Shown here piece by piece: positions 17,246 through 27,099 of a stretch of DNA of 64,000 nucleotides (position 1 is its first letter; the number at the start of each line of letters is the position of its first letter). The notes beneath the pieces are model-generated. The model was not told where the DNA came from and searched no databases. It was given only the letters and a program-made list of their open reading frames with translations. The stretch comes from Alistipes sp. An66 (lineage in GTDB: Bacteria; Bacteroidota; Bacteroidia; Bacteroidales; Rikenellaceae): NCBI RefSeq assembly GCF_002161445.1, contig NZ_NFHT01000001.1, positions 62,001 through 126,000 on the forward strand, given 5' to 3'. The position numbers were made by a program, and so were the translations under genes.

Positions 17246-20200
17246 TTAATCCCGGACAACGACGATGTCGTCGAGGAAATGACGTCCGGCCGTGGTCGAG
17301 AAGGTGATCTGCGTCTGGGCAGTGGCTCCGGTGATGCGCACCTCGTAGTCGTACCACTTGACGTAGGTCGCCACCGTCTGCTCCATCTCGGCGATGGTGG
17401 CACCCCGAATCACGGGAATCGAGCTGTAATCGGGCTGGCTCACCACCGTCCCGGCATTTACGGCAGCCACCGCTAAAGTCTTCGCCTCGGACGATGCATA
17501 GTTCGCCGGCATGAAGAACGCCAGTTTGAACTTCACCGTAATGTCGGTCGGCGTATCGCCCAGCTTCGTCAGTTTCGGCGTCGTCAGCGAGCCCTTCTTG
17601 GCATTCGAATTGCCGCCGAACATCACATAACCCGGACATTCGCGGGTCTCGCCCGTACCGGTCCAACCGGCCGGAATGTAAAGATTGGCCGGGTTCGACA
17701 GGAAGTGTCGGGCCGGAATGAAGTAGTCGTGGCCGTGGATCGCCTCGTCGAACCCGTATGTGAAGACAACGTTGCCGTCCGAAGGCAGGTCGCTCGTATG
17801 GTAGGCACGCTCGGTATCGGTCGAGAGGTAGAAGCCGTGGTGCAGGTAGAGGGGATCGGACGAATCGAGCGCCCCGCCGCCGTAGGTGTCGGTCGTGGTC
17901 GGCACGATGCGCATCCAGATATCGGAACCCGCCGGGACCGTCGTCCCCTCGGGCAGCGTGAAGCGGCTCATCTTGAAGGGCGACGCATTCGTAACGGCAA
18001 AGGTCGGTGCGAAATCGACAAAGGGCGTCACGGCCACCTCGACACCGCCGTTCCACTGCGAGCCGTCGGTGCTCCACTCCACCTTCCACGTCTTCGGAAC
18101 GTTGGCTTTCGACGCCGTCTGCCATCCGAAGCCGAAACGCAGCGTTCCTTTGAGTTCCGAAGCCGCTTTCATCCGGATCACCATCGACTGGTCAAGCACA
18201 TCCTCGCCGCTCCATCCCGTCGTGATGAAACGACCGTTGTAAAGCTGGCTGGCAACTGCCGCCAAACGCCCCGTGCGATCGGACGTTCCCCCCATGCGCT
18301 GCACGGTATTGCCCGAATCGAAGGTCACCAACTGGTTCTCCCCGTCGAGCGTACACCCGTAGACGGAATACTCCTCCCCCGAAAGGGTCGTGGGATCGGC
18401 CAGGAAGAACTCCGAAACCGGCGTAATGGCATAGACCTTCTCGCCGAAGCGCGCAGCGGTCATCCGGGCCACGTCATCGGCAGAAACCGGCATCAGTTTG
18501 CCCTCCGCGACGATGCCGAAGACCGGTCCGCTGCCCTGCGGCACGCTCTGCGAAGCGAACGAGGCGTTTTGGAGCGTCTTCACGGCATAGGTATCGCCGG
18601 AAGCCGTTTCGAACGTAACCTCGCCTCCGAGGGAGCGCGACAGATCGGCGTCGATCACCTGCGAAGCGGGCATCTCGACATACAGACCCTCGCAGGCGCC
18701 TCCCGCCAGATCCGAAACGGCAATGGCAACAGGAACAGGCTCTTCGACCGGTTCGCCGGTCTTCCCGACCTCGGCCCCGGCATCGGGCGTCAGAACGAGC
18801 AGCCCGTCCACCTTGTCCAGCGAAGCGTTCAGCACGACGACCCGAACCTCGTCACCGGGAACCACGCCGTCGACCGCCGCCTTGACGAAGAGGCCGGACT
18901 CCGTATCGGCCAGGGCGAAGCACCCCTCCGGAACGTTGTCCGTCGAGACCACGCGCCCCAGCAGGTAGTGGTTCTCCCCGATCTGCACCGCCGAACCCGA
19001 ATAGAGGGCACGCACCTCGTCGATGCCGCATTTCGTCGGTGTCGAAGCATCGGGACGTTCGGGCTCGCCCTCCACCTCGATGAGGATGTCGTCGATGCAG
19101 AAGCGATGCTCGATCTCCGTGTTGGCATTCGAGATCGTGACGACGGTCTCCGGAGTGGCGCCGCGGATGATGGCCGACACCTCACCGAAAACATTGGCCT
19201 TGACCGTGCCCGCCCGGCCCTCGTTGTCGGCCGTCGCGCCGCTCTCGCCGTCCACCGTGACGCGGATGTCGCCGTCGACCGGTTCCAGCACGCTCTGCAC
19301 CGCCGCGGCCCGCAGGCTCACCTTCACGTCCGTACGCAGGATGTTCATCTCTTCAAGATGTTTGAGCGTGACGGAGAAGGTGCCCGGACTGGTCGAGGTC
19401 CCGAGGTGCAGATAACCCGGGCGATCATAGCCGTTGATGATCGAAACCAACCCCCTCAACGCCTCCGGAATCCCGTACGATCCGCCGCGGCAGGAGTTGA
19501 AGAAGCCCTGATCGAGGGTGATATCCGTTGCATTGTCGACATCGCACAGATCATCGAACCCGCAGGAGAAGACAATGCGCTCCGTATCGGCAGACGGCAG
19601 TTCGCTCCTGGGCGCCGAAGCGCTGAATACCTGGAACCCATGCTGGAATAACACCGTACCGGGATCCGAAGCGGATCCCAGGTTGGTCGGATCGTCGGGG
19701 GTCATGCGGATCAGCAGCTTGCCTCCGGCCGGGACCTTCTGCTCAGCGGGAATGGTGAACTCGGCCAGTTTCCACACGGCCTCCGACGCTCCCTGGACGG
19801 TCGCACCCGAGAAGGCATGGAAGGTCGTACCGTCCGAACTCCATTCGAGTTTCCACGGATTGCCCGAGAGAATGTTGTCGCGACGGGAGCCGAATCCGTA
19901 GCGGAGATCGCCCGAAAGTTCCTCCTTGACGGGAATCTCCAACAACCACGCATCCCCGTCGTTCCAGTTCCCGGCCACCAGACCGCGCTGGTAATATTGA
20001 TTCTTCGACGCATTGTGGCACGGACAGACGAACGTCAACCCGGAATCGGAAGACCCGGTCCGCGTGATGACCAGCCCCCCGTCGAGATAACAGCTGTTAC
20101 CGTCGATGAAACCGTTCGACAGCTGATAGTTGTCGTCGATGAAGAACATGTCGGCCAGCGGGAAGTCATATCCGGAGGTGGAAGCCACACCGGCACCCTG

Positions 20201-20566
20201 CGTCAACTGTACGGTCATCGAACTGTTTCCGTCGTCGGTGGCAACGACGACCGAAGCCGTCCGCTCCGAAGCCGTAGTGTTCCGGGCCACGGTAATCGTG
20301 ACGCGGGCATCCCCCATTCCTTCACGCGGATCGAACGTCACCCAGCGAAGGGTATTTCCTTCGGAATCCACCGCCGATAGATTCCAATAGGCATTACTTC
20401 GGACATCCAAAGTGAGATCTCCACCCACCCCGTCGATCGACAAGGGTGATGTCGGCACCTCCACGCGGCACGTCGTATCCACGTCGGGGTCCTGCGTACA
20501 CCCCGTCTGTACCAACAGTACGGAGAGCAGCGCGCCTGCAACGGCTGATAAGAAGAGTTTTTTCAT
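17246..20566 (-). CDS. Large BACON/DUF5689 surface lipoprotein with duplicated beta modules
   Basis: An 1106-residue lipoprotein (MKKLFLSAVAGALLSVLLVQTGC, lipid on Cys23). A BACON-like domain lies at about residues 30-125 (LTLDVRSNAYWNLSAVDSEGNTLRWVTFDP, ending MTVQLTQGAG). Next come a beta module with a CGFDDLCD motif and a jelly-roll-like module ending FCIDDILIE. A DUF5689-like domain occupies about residues 510-700 (IDEVRALYSGSAVQIGENHYLLGRVVSTDN). A second copy of the same pair of modules ends FLDDIVVV at the C-terminus. Such proteins usually bind glycans on the outer surface; no catalytic motif is visible. ATG 20566 was chosen because it alone gives a lipoprotein signal. It diverges from the SusC gene, and a candidate minus-strand promoter lies at 20786. 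Confidence 0.8.
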   Translation of the reverse strand: MKKLFLSAVAGALLSVLLVQTGCTQDPDVDTTCRVEVPTSPLSIDGVGGDLTLDVRSNAYWNLSAVDSEGNTLRWVTFDPREGMGDARVTITVARNTTASERTASVVVATDDGNSSMTVQLTQGAGVASTSGYDFPLADMFFIDDNYQLSNGFIDGNSCYLDGGLVITRTGSSDSGLTFVCPCHNASKNQYYQRGLVAGNWNDGDAWLLEIPVKEELSGDLRYGFGSRRDNILSGNPWKLEWSSDGTTFHAFSGATVQGASEAVWKLAEFTIPAEQKVPAGGKLLIRMTPDDPTNLGSASDPGTVLFQHGFQVFSASAPRSELPSADTERIVFSCGFDDLCDVDNATDITLDQGFFNSCRGGSYGIPEALRGLVSIINGYDRPGYLHLGTSTSPGTFSVTLKHLEEMNILRTDVKVSLRAAAVQSVLEPVDGDIRVTVDGESGATADNEGRAGTVKANVFGEVSAIIRGATPETVVTISNANTEIEHRFCIDDILIEVEGEPERPDASTPTKCGIDEVRALYSGSAVQIGENHYLLGRVVSTDNVPEGCFALADTESGLFVKAAVDGVVPGDEVRVVVLNASLDKVDGLLVLTPDAGAEVGKTGEPVEEPVPVAIAVSDLAGGACEGLYVEMPASQVIDADLSRSLGGEVTFETASGDTYAVKTLQNASFASQSVPQGSGPVFGIVAEGKLMPVSADDVARMTAARFGEKVYAITPVSEFFLADPTTLSGEEYSVYGCTLDGENQLVTFDSGNTVQRMGGTSDRTGRLAAVASQLYNGRFITTGWSGEDVLDQSMVIRMKAASELKGTLRFGFGWQTASKANVPKTWKVEWSTDGSQWNGGVEVAVTPFVDFAPTFAVTNASPFKMSRFTLPEGTTVPAGSDIWMRIVPTTTDTYGGGALDSSDPLYLHHGFYLSTDTERAYHTSDLPSDGNVVFTYGFDEAIHGHDYFIPARHFLSNPANLYIPAGWTGTGETRECPGYVMFGGNSNAKKGSLTTPKLTKLGDTPTDITVKFKLAFFMPANYASSEAKTLAVAAVNAGTVVSQPDYSSIPVIRGATIAEMEQTVATYVKWYDYEVRITGATAQTQITFSTTAGRHFLDDIVVVRD

Positions 20567-20679
20567 GTCATTCGGGTTTTTTAGGTGATTGCGCGGACGC
20601 TTCCGGATGCGCCGTAACGCCAATTCAGGAATTAATGGGCCTGTTTTTTACACATTCTTTGAAATTTAACAACTAATTT

Positions 20680-20728
20680 TTTGTAAATTCAATTTAAAGG
20701 CTTACATTTGCACCACACCAGACAACAC
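20680..20728 (+). promoter_or_regulatory. Promoter and operator for the first SusC/SusD pair
   Basis: TTTG (20680-20683), a 19-nt spacer and TACATTTG (20703-20710) match the Bacteroidetes promoter. CACCACACCAGACAACAC (20711-20728) follows directly, so it should overlap the transcription start. A bound repressor there would block initiation. Confidence 0.75.
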
Positions 20729-20765
20729 TATTTATACCTATTGTGTGACCTGAATTGGTGTAGTA

Positions 20766-20786
20766 TGGTGTGGTGTTGCAAATATA
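20766..20786 (-). promoter_or_regulatory. Inverted copy of the operator with a minus-strand -7 box
   Basis: Read on the minus strand, TATATTTG is followed by CAACACCACACCA. It faces the copy at 20711 across 37 nt. It may drive the divergent lipoprotein gene (start 20566) and also lies in the leader of the SusC transcript. Confidence 0.6.
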
Positions 20787-20803
20787 CTACTAAATCTAAA
20801 AAC

Positions 20804-23800
20804 ATGAAAAATTTTGATGTTAAATTTCGAAGAAAATGCAATTTGGGTCCATTCGGCTCACTCTGCATCTTTCTGGCAGCGATTTTTCTGACATCTCCCC
20901 TCCCAGTCCCCGCGCAGGAACGAAACCTCGAAGGTATCGTCAAAACCGCAGCCGGAGATCCCGTTGTCGGCGCTACGATCATCGTGACCGGTACGCAGAC
21001 CGGAACCTCCTCGGATCTGTCGGGAAATTTCAGCCTGAACCTGAAACAACCTCTTCCGGCAAATGCAACCCTCACCGTCAGCTACATCGGCTATAAGACA
21101 CAAACCGTCACCCCGGGAGCCAAAACCTTCCTCGAAATCATCCTCGAAGAGGAGAGCGCCCTCCTCGACGACGTGGTCGTCGTCGGATACGGCACCGCCC
21201 GCAAGAAAGACCTGACCGGATCGTTGAGTTCGGTCAACAGCCAGCAGATCATCGCCCGTCAGCAGCCCACCATCTCCTCGGCCTTGCAGGGAGCCATGCC
21301 CGGCGTAACGATCACCCGCACGCATTCCGCTCCCGGTGAGGAGGCCACGATCCGCGTGCGGGGAATCACCTCGATGACCGACGGCGCTTCCGACCCCTAC
21401 GTGCTCATCGACGGCGTGCCGGGAAGCATCTCCGACGTCAACCCCAACGACGTCGCCAGCATCACCGTCCTGAAAGATGCCGCCTCGGCCTCGATCTACG
21501 GTTCACAGGCCGCGGCCGGCGTCATCCTCATCACGACCAAGCGCGGCGGCGAAGGAACAACCAGCGTCACCTATAATTACTCGCTCGGACTGGACTACCC
21601 GACCACTCTGCCCGACTACACCGACGCCATCGGATACATGGAGGCCGTGAACGAACTGCGCTACAACGATACGCCCTCCGGCGGATGGTATCAGGAGTAC
21701 CCCCGCGAGACGATCGAGAACTACTGGCAGCTCAACCGCGAAAACCCCGATCTATACCCCAACGTCAACTGGCTCGACCTGCTGTTGAAGAAGCACGCCG
21801 TGCGGCAGTCGCACACCCTCTCCGTCCGCTCCGGAAACAGCAAGCGCAGCACCGCATTGAGCATCGGATACGACGACATCGACGGTCTCTTCACCAAAAA
21901 CCTCACATGGAAACGCTACACGGTGCGGCTGAACAACGACGTCCGGATCTTCAAATGGATGCACGCCGCAGCCGACATCTCCCTGCGCAAGACCGACGAA
22001 CTCGACCCGGCCACCTCACCGTCGAACCAGATGCGCTACATCCCGCCGATCTATGCCGCCGTGTGGAGCAACGGACACTACGCCCCGGGCAAGGACTCCA
22101 ACAACAAATACGCCGCCCTCATGGACGGCGGAACGAAGAACCGCCACTCCTACTACGGTTCGGCCCGCTTCCAGCTCGACGTGACGCCGCTCGAAGGACT
22201 CACCGTCACCGGAATCTTCGCCCCGAAGTTCACCTACCGAAAGAACAAGAACTTCACCACCCAGGTCCCCTATTGGAGCTCGCCCGACGACCTCTCCTCC
22301 ACGAGCAGCAACTACATCTCCGACGCAACCGTGACCGAACTCTCCGAACAGCGGAACGATACGTTCAGCCACACGACCCAGTTCTACGCCAACTACCAGA
22401 AAACCTTCGGCCAGAACCACAATTTCAGCGCCATGATCGGCTATGAGAACTACTGGTACGAGGAGGAGGGATTGCAGGCCTCGAACTCGTCGTTCCCTCA
22501 CTCGCTCATCCCCTACCTCTCGGCAGGAGGCACCGACGCCGTCACGGCCGAAAGCAACAACGTCTACGAACTGGCCCGCCGCTCCTACTTCGGGCGCGTG
22601 ATGTACAACTACGCGAACAAGTACTACGTGCAGGGCAACATCCGCCGCGACGGCTCCTCGCGGTTCGCTCCCGACCACCGCTGGGGTACGTTCCTCTCGG
22701 CCTCGGCCGGCTGGGTCTTCACGCAGGAGAAGTTCCTCGCCGGAGCGAAGAACTGGCTCGACTTCGGAAAACTCCGCGTCTCCTACGGACAGCTGGGCAA
22801 CGAGCGGATCCAGGGTTACTACCCCTATCAGGCGACTCTGACCCCTGCCTACGGAGTCGGATATGTCGGAAACAACGTCACGGCCATCCCCGGCTACTCG
22901 CAGACCGCCGCCGTCATCAGCGACCTCACGTGGGAGACCACCACGACCTACGACATCGGCCTCGACCTGACGATGTTCCGCAACCGGCTGACCCTCACGG
23001 GTGACTACTACTACAAGCGTACCGACGACATGCTGCTCACCGTGCCCATCGCCCCGATCATCGGCCTGACGGACCCCTATGACAACGTCGGAACGATGAA
23101 TACCCGCGGATGGGAACTGACGCTCGGCTGGCGCGACCGCATCGGCGAGCTGGAATACTCCGTATCGTTCAATATCTCGGACGACGTTTCGACGATGGGC
23201 TACATCGGAAACCGGGAGATCATCTCCGACGGCAAGATCATCCGGGAAGGCGTCGAATACAATTCGTGGTACGGATTCGTCAGCAACGGACTCTTCCAGA
23301 CACAGGACGAACTCAACGGAGCCGCAAAGTACGGAAACGAACAGATCGGCGACATCCGCTACAAGAACCTGGCCGACGCCGATCCCGAATCGCCCCTGAT
23401 CAACAACGAATACGACCGAACCGTACTGGGCTCGTCGCTCCCGCACTTCAACTACGGCGGCAACATCTCGCTGGCCTGGAAAGGCATCGATTTCAGTCTC
23501 GATTTCCAGGGCGTCGGCAAACGCAACTCCTACCTCTCGACCGCTATGGTACAGCCCCTGCGCAGCCAGTGGTACAACATTCCGGAGATCATCGTCGGAA
23601 ACTCCTGGAGCCGCAAGAACACCATCGAGCAGAACATGAAGGCCCGCTATCCGCGCTATTCGTGGAACAGCAACGACAGCAATTACGCCTATTCGGACTT
23701 CTGGCTCTTCGACGGCTCCTACTTCCGCGTGAAGAACATCACGCTCGGATACTCTCTCCCGGAAAAATGGATGAAGAAGGTGTGGATCAAGAACCTGCGT

Positions 23801-23926
23801 TTCGCAGCCACCCTGACCGACTTCTTCACCATCAGCCACTTCCCCAAAGGCTGGGATCCCGAAGGCGGCGTCACCTCCTACCCGATCACCAAATCGGTCA
23901 TTTTCTCCGCCTCCATCACTTTCTAA
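20804..23926 (+). CDS. SusC/RagA-type TonB-dependent outer-membrane transporter
   Basis: A 1040-residue protein. After an export signal ending in PVPAQ it has the carboxypeptidase-regulatory-like domain (LEGIVKTAAGDPVVGATIIVTGTQTG), then the plug domain (DDVVVVGYGTARKKDLTGSLSSV, then VLIDGVPGSISDVNPNDVASITVLKDAASASIYGSQAAAGVILITTKRG), then the 22-strand barrel ending in SITF. With its SusD partner it imports oligosaccharides in a TonB-driven way. ATG 20804 gives the signal sequence; an earlier in-frame TTG at 20708 lies in the promoter. There is no N-terminal STN domain, which fits control by a cytoplasmic GntR-type regulator rather than an anti-sigma factor. Confidence 0.95.
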   Translation: MKNFDVKFRRKCNLGPFGSLCIFLAAIFLTSPLPVPAQERNLEGIVKTAAGDPVVGATIIVTGTQTGTSSDLSGNFSLNLKQPLPANATLTVSYIGYKTQTVTPGAKTFLEIILEEESALLDDVVVVGYGTARKKDLTGSLSSVNSQQIIARQQPTISSALQGAMPGVTITRTHSAPGEEATIRVRGITSMTDGASDPYVLIDGVPGSISDVNPNDVASITVLKDAASASIYGSQAAAGVILITTKRGGEGTTSVTYNYSLGLDYPTTLPDYTDAIGYMEAVNELRYNDTPSGGWYQEYPRETIENYWQLNRENPDLYPNVNWLDLLLKKHAVRQSHTLSVRSGNSKRSTALSIGYDDIDGLFTKNLTWKRYTVRLNNDVRIFKWMHAAADISLRKTDELDPATSPSNQMRYIPPIYAAVWSNGHYAPGKDSNNKYAALMDGGTKNRHSYYGSARFQLDVTPLEGLTVTGIFAPKFTYRKNKNFTTQVPYWSSPDDLSSTSSNYISDATVTELSEQRNDTFSHTTQFYANYQKTFGQNHNFSAMIGYENYWYEEEGLQASNSSFPHSLIPYLSAGGTDAVTAESNNVYELARRSYFGRVMYNYANKYYVQGNIRRDGSSRFAPDHRWGTFLSASAGWVFTQEKFLAGAKNWLDFGKLRVSYGQLGNERIQGYYPYQATLTPAYGVGYVGNNVTAIPGYSQTAAVISDLTWETTTTYDIGLDLTMFRNRLTLTGDYYYKRTDDMLLTVPIAPIIGLTDPYDNVGTMNTRGWELTLGWRDRIGELEYSVSFNISDDVSTMGYIGNREIISDGKIIREGVEYNSWYGFVSNGLFQTQDELNGAAKYGNEQIGDIRYKNLADADPESPLINNEYDRTVLGSSLPHFNYGGNISLAWKGIDFSLDFQGVGKRNSYLSTAMVQPLRSQWYNIPEIIVGNSWSRKNTIEQNMKARYPRYSWNSNDSNYAYSDFWLFDGSYFRVKNITLGYSLPEKWMKKVWIKNLRFAATLTDFFTISHFPKGWDPEGGVTSYPITKSVIFSASITF

Positions 23927-23949
23927 CGAGATAAAATGCTGATACCGAT

Positions 23950-25815
23950 ATGAAAACACCAAAATCATCAATCCTCGCGTTCTGCTGCGCCGCACTCCTC
24001 GGATGCAGCGATCTCGACCTCTCGCCCAGGGACGAGGCCGCAACCGGAAACTGGTTCCAGACAGCCGAACAGTTCGAGATGAACCTCAACGCCATTCTGC
24101 TCCACCAGTTCTGGCCCCAGGAACGGAACGAGTGGAACTCCTCCAACCAGTGCGAACTGGATGCCCTCACCGATGACTTCACCAACCGCACGACGACCAT
24201 CACGTTCAACAACGGAAACCTCAACGGTACGAATCCCGTCGTGACGCGCATGTGGGATATCACCTATTCGGGCATCAACCGCTGCAACAAGATCATCACC
24301 GAACTCCGCAAACTCAAAGCCTCGATGGATCCCGACACCTACAACCGGATCGAAGGGAACGCCCGCTTCTACCGCGCCTGCTTCTATGCCCGGCTGCTGA
24401 TGCACTTCGGCGACGTGGTGGTCGTCGACGAGGATATCGACATCGAAACCGAAGCCGGACGCAACGCCGCCTATCTGCTCGAACGGCAGGACCGCTGGCA
24501 GGTGCTCGAAGATGTTCTCTCGGAGTTCGACGCCGTGGTCGACATGCTGCCCAGGGAGTATGCCGCTTCGGAGGTTCAGCGCGCCACGAAGGGAGCAGCC
24601 TACGGCATGAAGGCCCGCACGGCGCTCCACTTCGCCTCCATCCGCAAATGGGACACCTACGGTCTGGGCAATATCCAGGAGGCCGAAAGACTCTTCGGAA
24701 CAGCCGCTGACGCCGCCTCGAAATGCATGGAGCTGGGCGTCTACCGGCTGCACGAGGATTTCGGGAAACTCTTCCTGCAATCGACCAAGAACTCGCCCGA
24801 AGGCATCTTCGTGATCCCGCGTTCGAAGATCCTCTCCAACGGCTCGAAATGGCAGTACCTCAACGGGCAGTCCTGCACGGCCAAACTCTCGCGGCTGTCG
24901 GGGGCCTCGACCTGCACGACGGTCTGCCCGTCGTGGGACCTTCTGTGCTCGTTCCTCTGCGACGACGGACTCCCGATCGACGAATCTCCGCGTTATGATC
25001 CCTCCCAACCCTTCAAGAACCGCGATCCGCGCTGCGCCTACACCATCGTGGAGTTCGGGACGAAGCACCTCGGCGTGATCTACGACCCGCACTTCGACAA
25101 AGAGACCGTGTACAGCGACCGCGAGGGCAAGGAGGTCACCAACAACGACTCGCGCACCTACCGCATCGAAGGCACCTCGAACCAGTACGCCTCCTACAAC
25201 GGGCTGGTGCTCCGCAAGGGCATCGACGAGGACTGGCTCTCACCCTTCGAGGTGGAGCCCGACAAGCTGCTGCTGCGCTACGCCGATGTGCTGCTGATCT
25301 ATGCCGAAGCGAAAATGGAACTGGGAGAGATCGACCAGACGGTGCTCGATGCCGTCAATCAGGTCCGCGCCCGCGCCTATGGCGTAAGCCTCGGCGATAC
25401 GGGCAGCTATCCCGCCGTCACCACGACCAACCAGGCCGAACTGCGCACGATCATCCGCACGGAGCGCCGCATGGAGTTCGCCTTCGAGAACCAGCGCTAC
25501 CTGGACCTCTACCGGTGGCGCATCTCCGAAAAGGTGATGAACTACCGCAACTACGGACTCCCCAAAAAGGATGAAAAACGCCAGCGCGCCTACATCGACA
25601 ACGGCATGTGGTTCCACGGCGCCGTGCCGGAGATCGACGAGGACGGATGTCCGAACTTCTCGATCGTCGTGAAGGGGGAGCCCGACTTCTTCACCAACGA
25701 CGTCTATGTCGACAAGCTCGCCCAGCGGGTTTTCCTCCCGAAACACTACCTCTGGCCCATCCCCACCACGACCCTCAACGTCATGCCCAACATCGAGCCG
25801 AATCCCGGATACTGA
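23950..25815 (+). CDS. SusD/RagB-type surface glycan-binding lipoprotein
   Basis: A 621-residue lipoprotein (lipobox LLGC, Cys19). The SusD fold is shown by the N-terminal LSPRDEAATGNWFQTAEQFEMNLNA, by MWDITYSGINRCNKIITELRKL and by the C-terminal LRYADVLLIYAEAKMELG, then RTERRMEFAFENQRYLDLYRW. It starts 23 nt after SusC, forming the usual pair. It would cap the SusC barrel and bind the glycan. The bidirectional terminator follows. Confidence 0.95.
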   Translation: MKTPKSSILAFCCAALLGCSDLDLSPRDEAATGNWFQTAEQFEMNLNAILLHQFWPQERNEWNSSNQCELDALTDDFTNRTTTITFNNGNLNGTNPVVTRMWDITYSGINRCNKIITELRKLKASMDPDTYNRIEGNARFYRACFYARLLMHFGDVVVVDEDIDIETEAGRNAAYLLERQDRWQVLEDVLSEFDAVVDMLPREYAASEVQRATKGAAYGMKARTALHFASIRKWDTYGLGNIQEAERLFGTAADAASKCMELGVYRLHEDFGKLFLQSTKNSPEGIFVIPRSKILSNGSKWQYLNGQSCTAKLSRLSGASTCTTVCPSWDLLCSFLCDDGLPIDESPRYDPSQPFKNRDPRCAYTIVEFGTKHLGVIYDPHFDKETVYSDREGKEVTNNDSRTYRIEGTSNQYASYNGLVLRKGIDEDWLSPFEVEPDKLLLRYADVLLIYAEAKMELGEIDQTVLDAVNQVRARAYGVSLGDTGSYPAVTTTNQAELRTIIRTERRMEFAFENQRYLDLYRWRISEKVMNYRNYGLPKKDEKRQRAYIDNGMWFHGAVPEIDEDGCPNFSIVVKGEPDFFTNDVYVDKLAQRVFLPKHYLWPIPTTTLNVMPNIEPNPGY

Positions 25816-25840
25816 TCCGCCGGGAGATTCCGGAAACACA

Positions 25841-25873
25841 AACAACCCTGCCCGTCGAGGGCAGGGTTGTTTG
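25841..25873. terminator. Bidirectional terminator between SusD and the GntR regulator
   Basis: AACAACCCTGCCC and GGGCAGGGTTGTT form a perfect 13-bp stem around GTCGA, flanked by A- and T-rich ends, between two convergent genes. Confidence 0.85.
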
Positions 25874-25907
25874 TTGCAGATCCGGATCCGGGATCACCGG
25901 CCCCGCG

Positions 25908-26942
25908 TCAGAACGTGCTGCGACGCGTCATCCGGAAATCGCACTTCACCTTGCGCAGCTGCTTGTCGAGAATCATCCGGGCGGCCACAGCCCCCATTTG
26001 CCGGAAATCCGTCGAAATGGTGGTCAGTCCGTTCAGCACGATCTCGTTGATCGGAGATTCGTTGTAGGAGATGAAACCGATGTCCCGGCCCGCTTTGAGC
26101 TTTTTCTCCTTCGCGGCACGGGCCAGGTCGATGAGCTCCGTATCAAGCTGGCCGTTGAGAATCAGATAAACCTCCTGCGGACGGACGATCTCCGGAGTCA
26201 CCGTCTGGTGGAACTCGCACGGAATGCCGTGATCGGCACAGAAACGCTCGGCTCCCTCGCGGATGAAGGAGTAGTAGAGGCTCGACGCTTCGGTGATGAT
26301 GTTGAGCTTGTTCTGTTTTTGGAGCTTCTTCGAAGCCTGCATCAGCCCGTCGTAGACGTCGTTGGTGAAATCCTGATAGGCAACGCCGTAATTGCCCGGC
26401 AGCGACTCGATGTAACGGTCGAGCAGGATGAGTTTGCGGTTCGGAATCCGCGTGAGCGCCTTGACCGCTCGCCGCTGCGTGGGCTCGTCGAGCGGGAAAT
26501 GCGGCGTGATGACATAGTAATCGAACAGGTCGAGGTTCTCGTCGATGTAGTATTCGAGCAGTTCGACCTGCTGGTTGTGCAGCCGGATGGTAATCTCCCC
26601 CTGCGTCCCGATCGTCGAGGAGAACGAGCTGAAAAGCACCTGCTTGTAGGTGCTCAATTTATCGAAGAGCACCAGAATCTTGGGCTTCTGCCCGCTGTTC
26701 TCGGACGAAACATAGAACCCCTTGCCCTGCGTGGCGCTGATGATCCCCTTGTCGCGCATGAGCGAATAGGCCTTCTTAACCGTCTCTTTCGAGATACCCA
26801 GTTGGAGCGAGAGCTCGTTCATCGACGGCAGCAGGTCCCCGTACCGGTATTCACCGTCGTGGATGGCCGTTTCAACATTGCTGATGAGCTGCTTGTAAAC
26901 AGGAGTCTGCGATTTCAGATCGATTTTTATGGTATATGCCAT
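25908..26942 (-). CDS. GntR-family regulator with a sugar-binding-protein-like domain
   Basis: A 344-residue cytoplasmic regulator. The N-terminal winged helix (TPVYKQLISNVETAIHDGEYRYGDLLPSMNELSLQLGISKETVKKAYSLMRDKGIISATQGKGFYV, about residues 12-78) is typical GntR. The C-terminal part (PKILVLFDKLSTYKQVLFSSF and later GRDIGFISYNESPINEIVLNGLTTIS) resembles the periplasmic-binding-protein fold used by LacI-type and Bacteroidetes sugar regulators. It would release DNA when it binds a pathway sugar. ATG 26942 was chosen because the longer frame begins in the promoter. It sits between SusD and the catabolic operon, and the shared CACCACAC motif at three promoters is its most likely operator, though this is inferred. 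Confidence 0.85.
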   Translation of the reverse strand: MAYTIKIDLKSQTPVYKQLISNVETAIHDGEYRYGDLLPSMNELSLQLGISKETVKKAYSLMRDKGIISATQGKGFYVSSENSGQKPKILVLFDKLSTYKQVLFSSFSSTIGTQGEITIRLHNQQVELLEYYIDENLDLFDYYVITPHFPLDEPTQRRAVKALTRIPNRKLILLDRYIESLPGNYGVAYQDFTNDVYDGLMQASKKLQKQNKLNIITEASSLYYSFIREGAERFCADHGIPCEFHQTVTPEIVRPQEVYLILNGQLDTELIDLARAAKEKKLKAGRDIGFISYNESPINEIVLNGLTTISTDFRQMGAVAARMILDKQLRKVKCDFRMTRRSTF

Positions 26943-26971
26943 ATCCGGAAGTATAAAAAGTAACTGTTTTT

Positions 26972-27021
26972 TTTGTTTTTCGCAATATTTTGGACTATAT
27001 TTGCACCACACCACAATACAC
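26972..27021 (+). promoter_or_regulatory. Promoter and operator for the GH39/isomerase/kinase operon
   Basis: TTTG (26972-26975), a 20-nt spacer and TATATTTG (26996-27003), then CACCACACCACAATACAC (27004-27021). A minus-strand -7 box (TATATTTG, 27082-27075) faces it and may drive the regulator, followed by a weaker relative of the motif (27045-27065). Confidence 0.75.
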
Positions 27022-27099
27022 TAAATTAGTTTATGGAAAAACAGGTGTTGAGTTAAGTGTGATCTGATTTAGTACAAATATAGAAAAAATAACTCGAAC

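Noticed and set aside
17110..17403. Extension of the phosphoesterase to a start at 17403
   Set aside because: It would overlap the end of the next gene, would bury the signal peptide in the middle of the protein, and would run through the promoter motif at 17123-17145.
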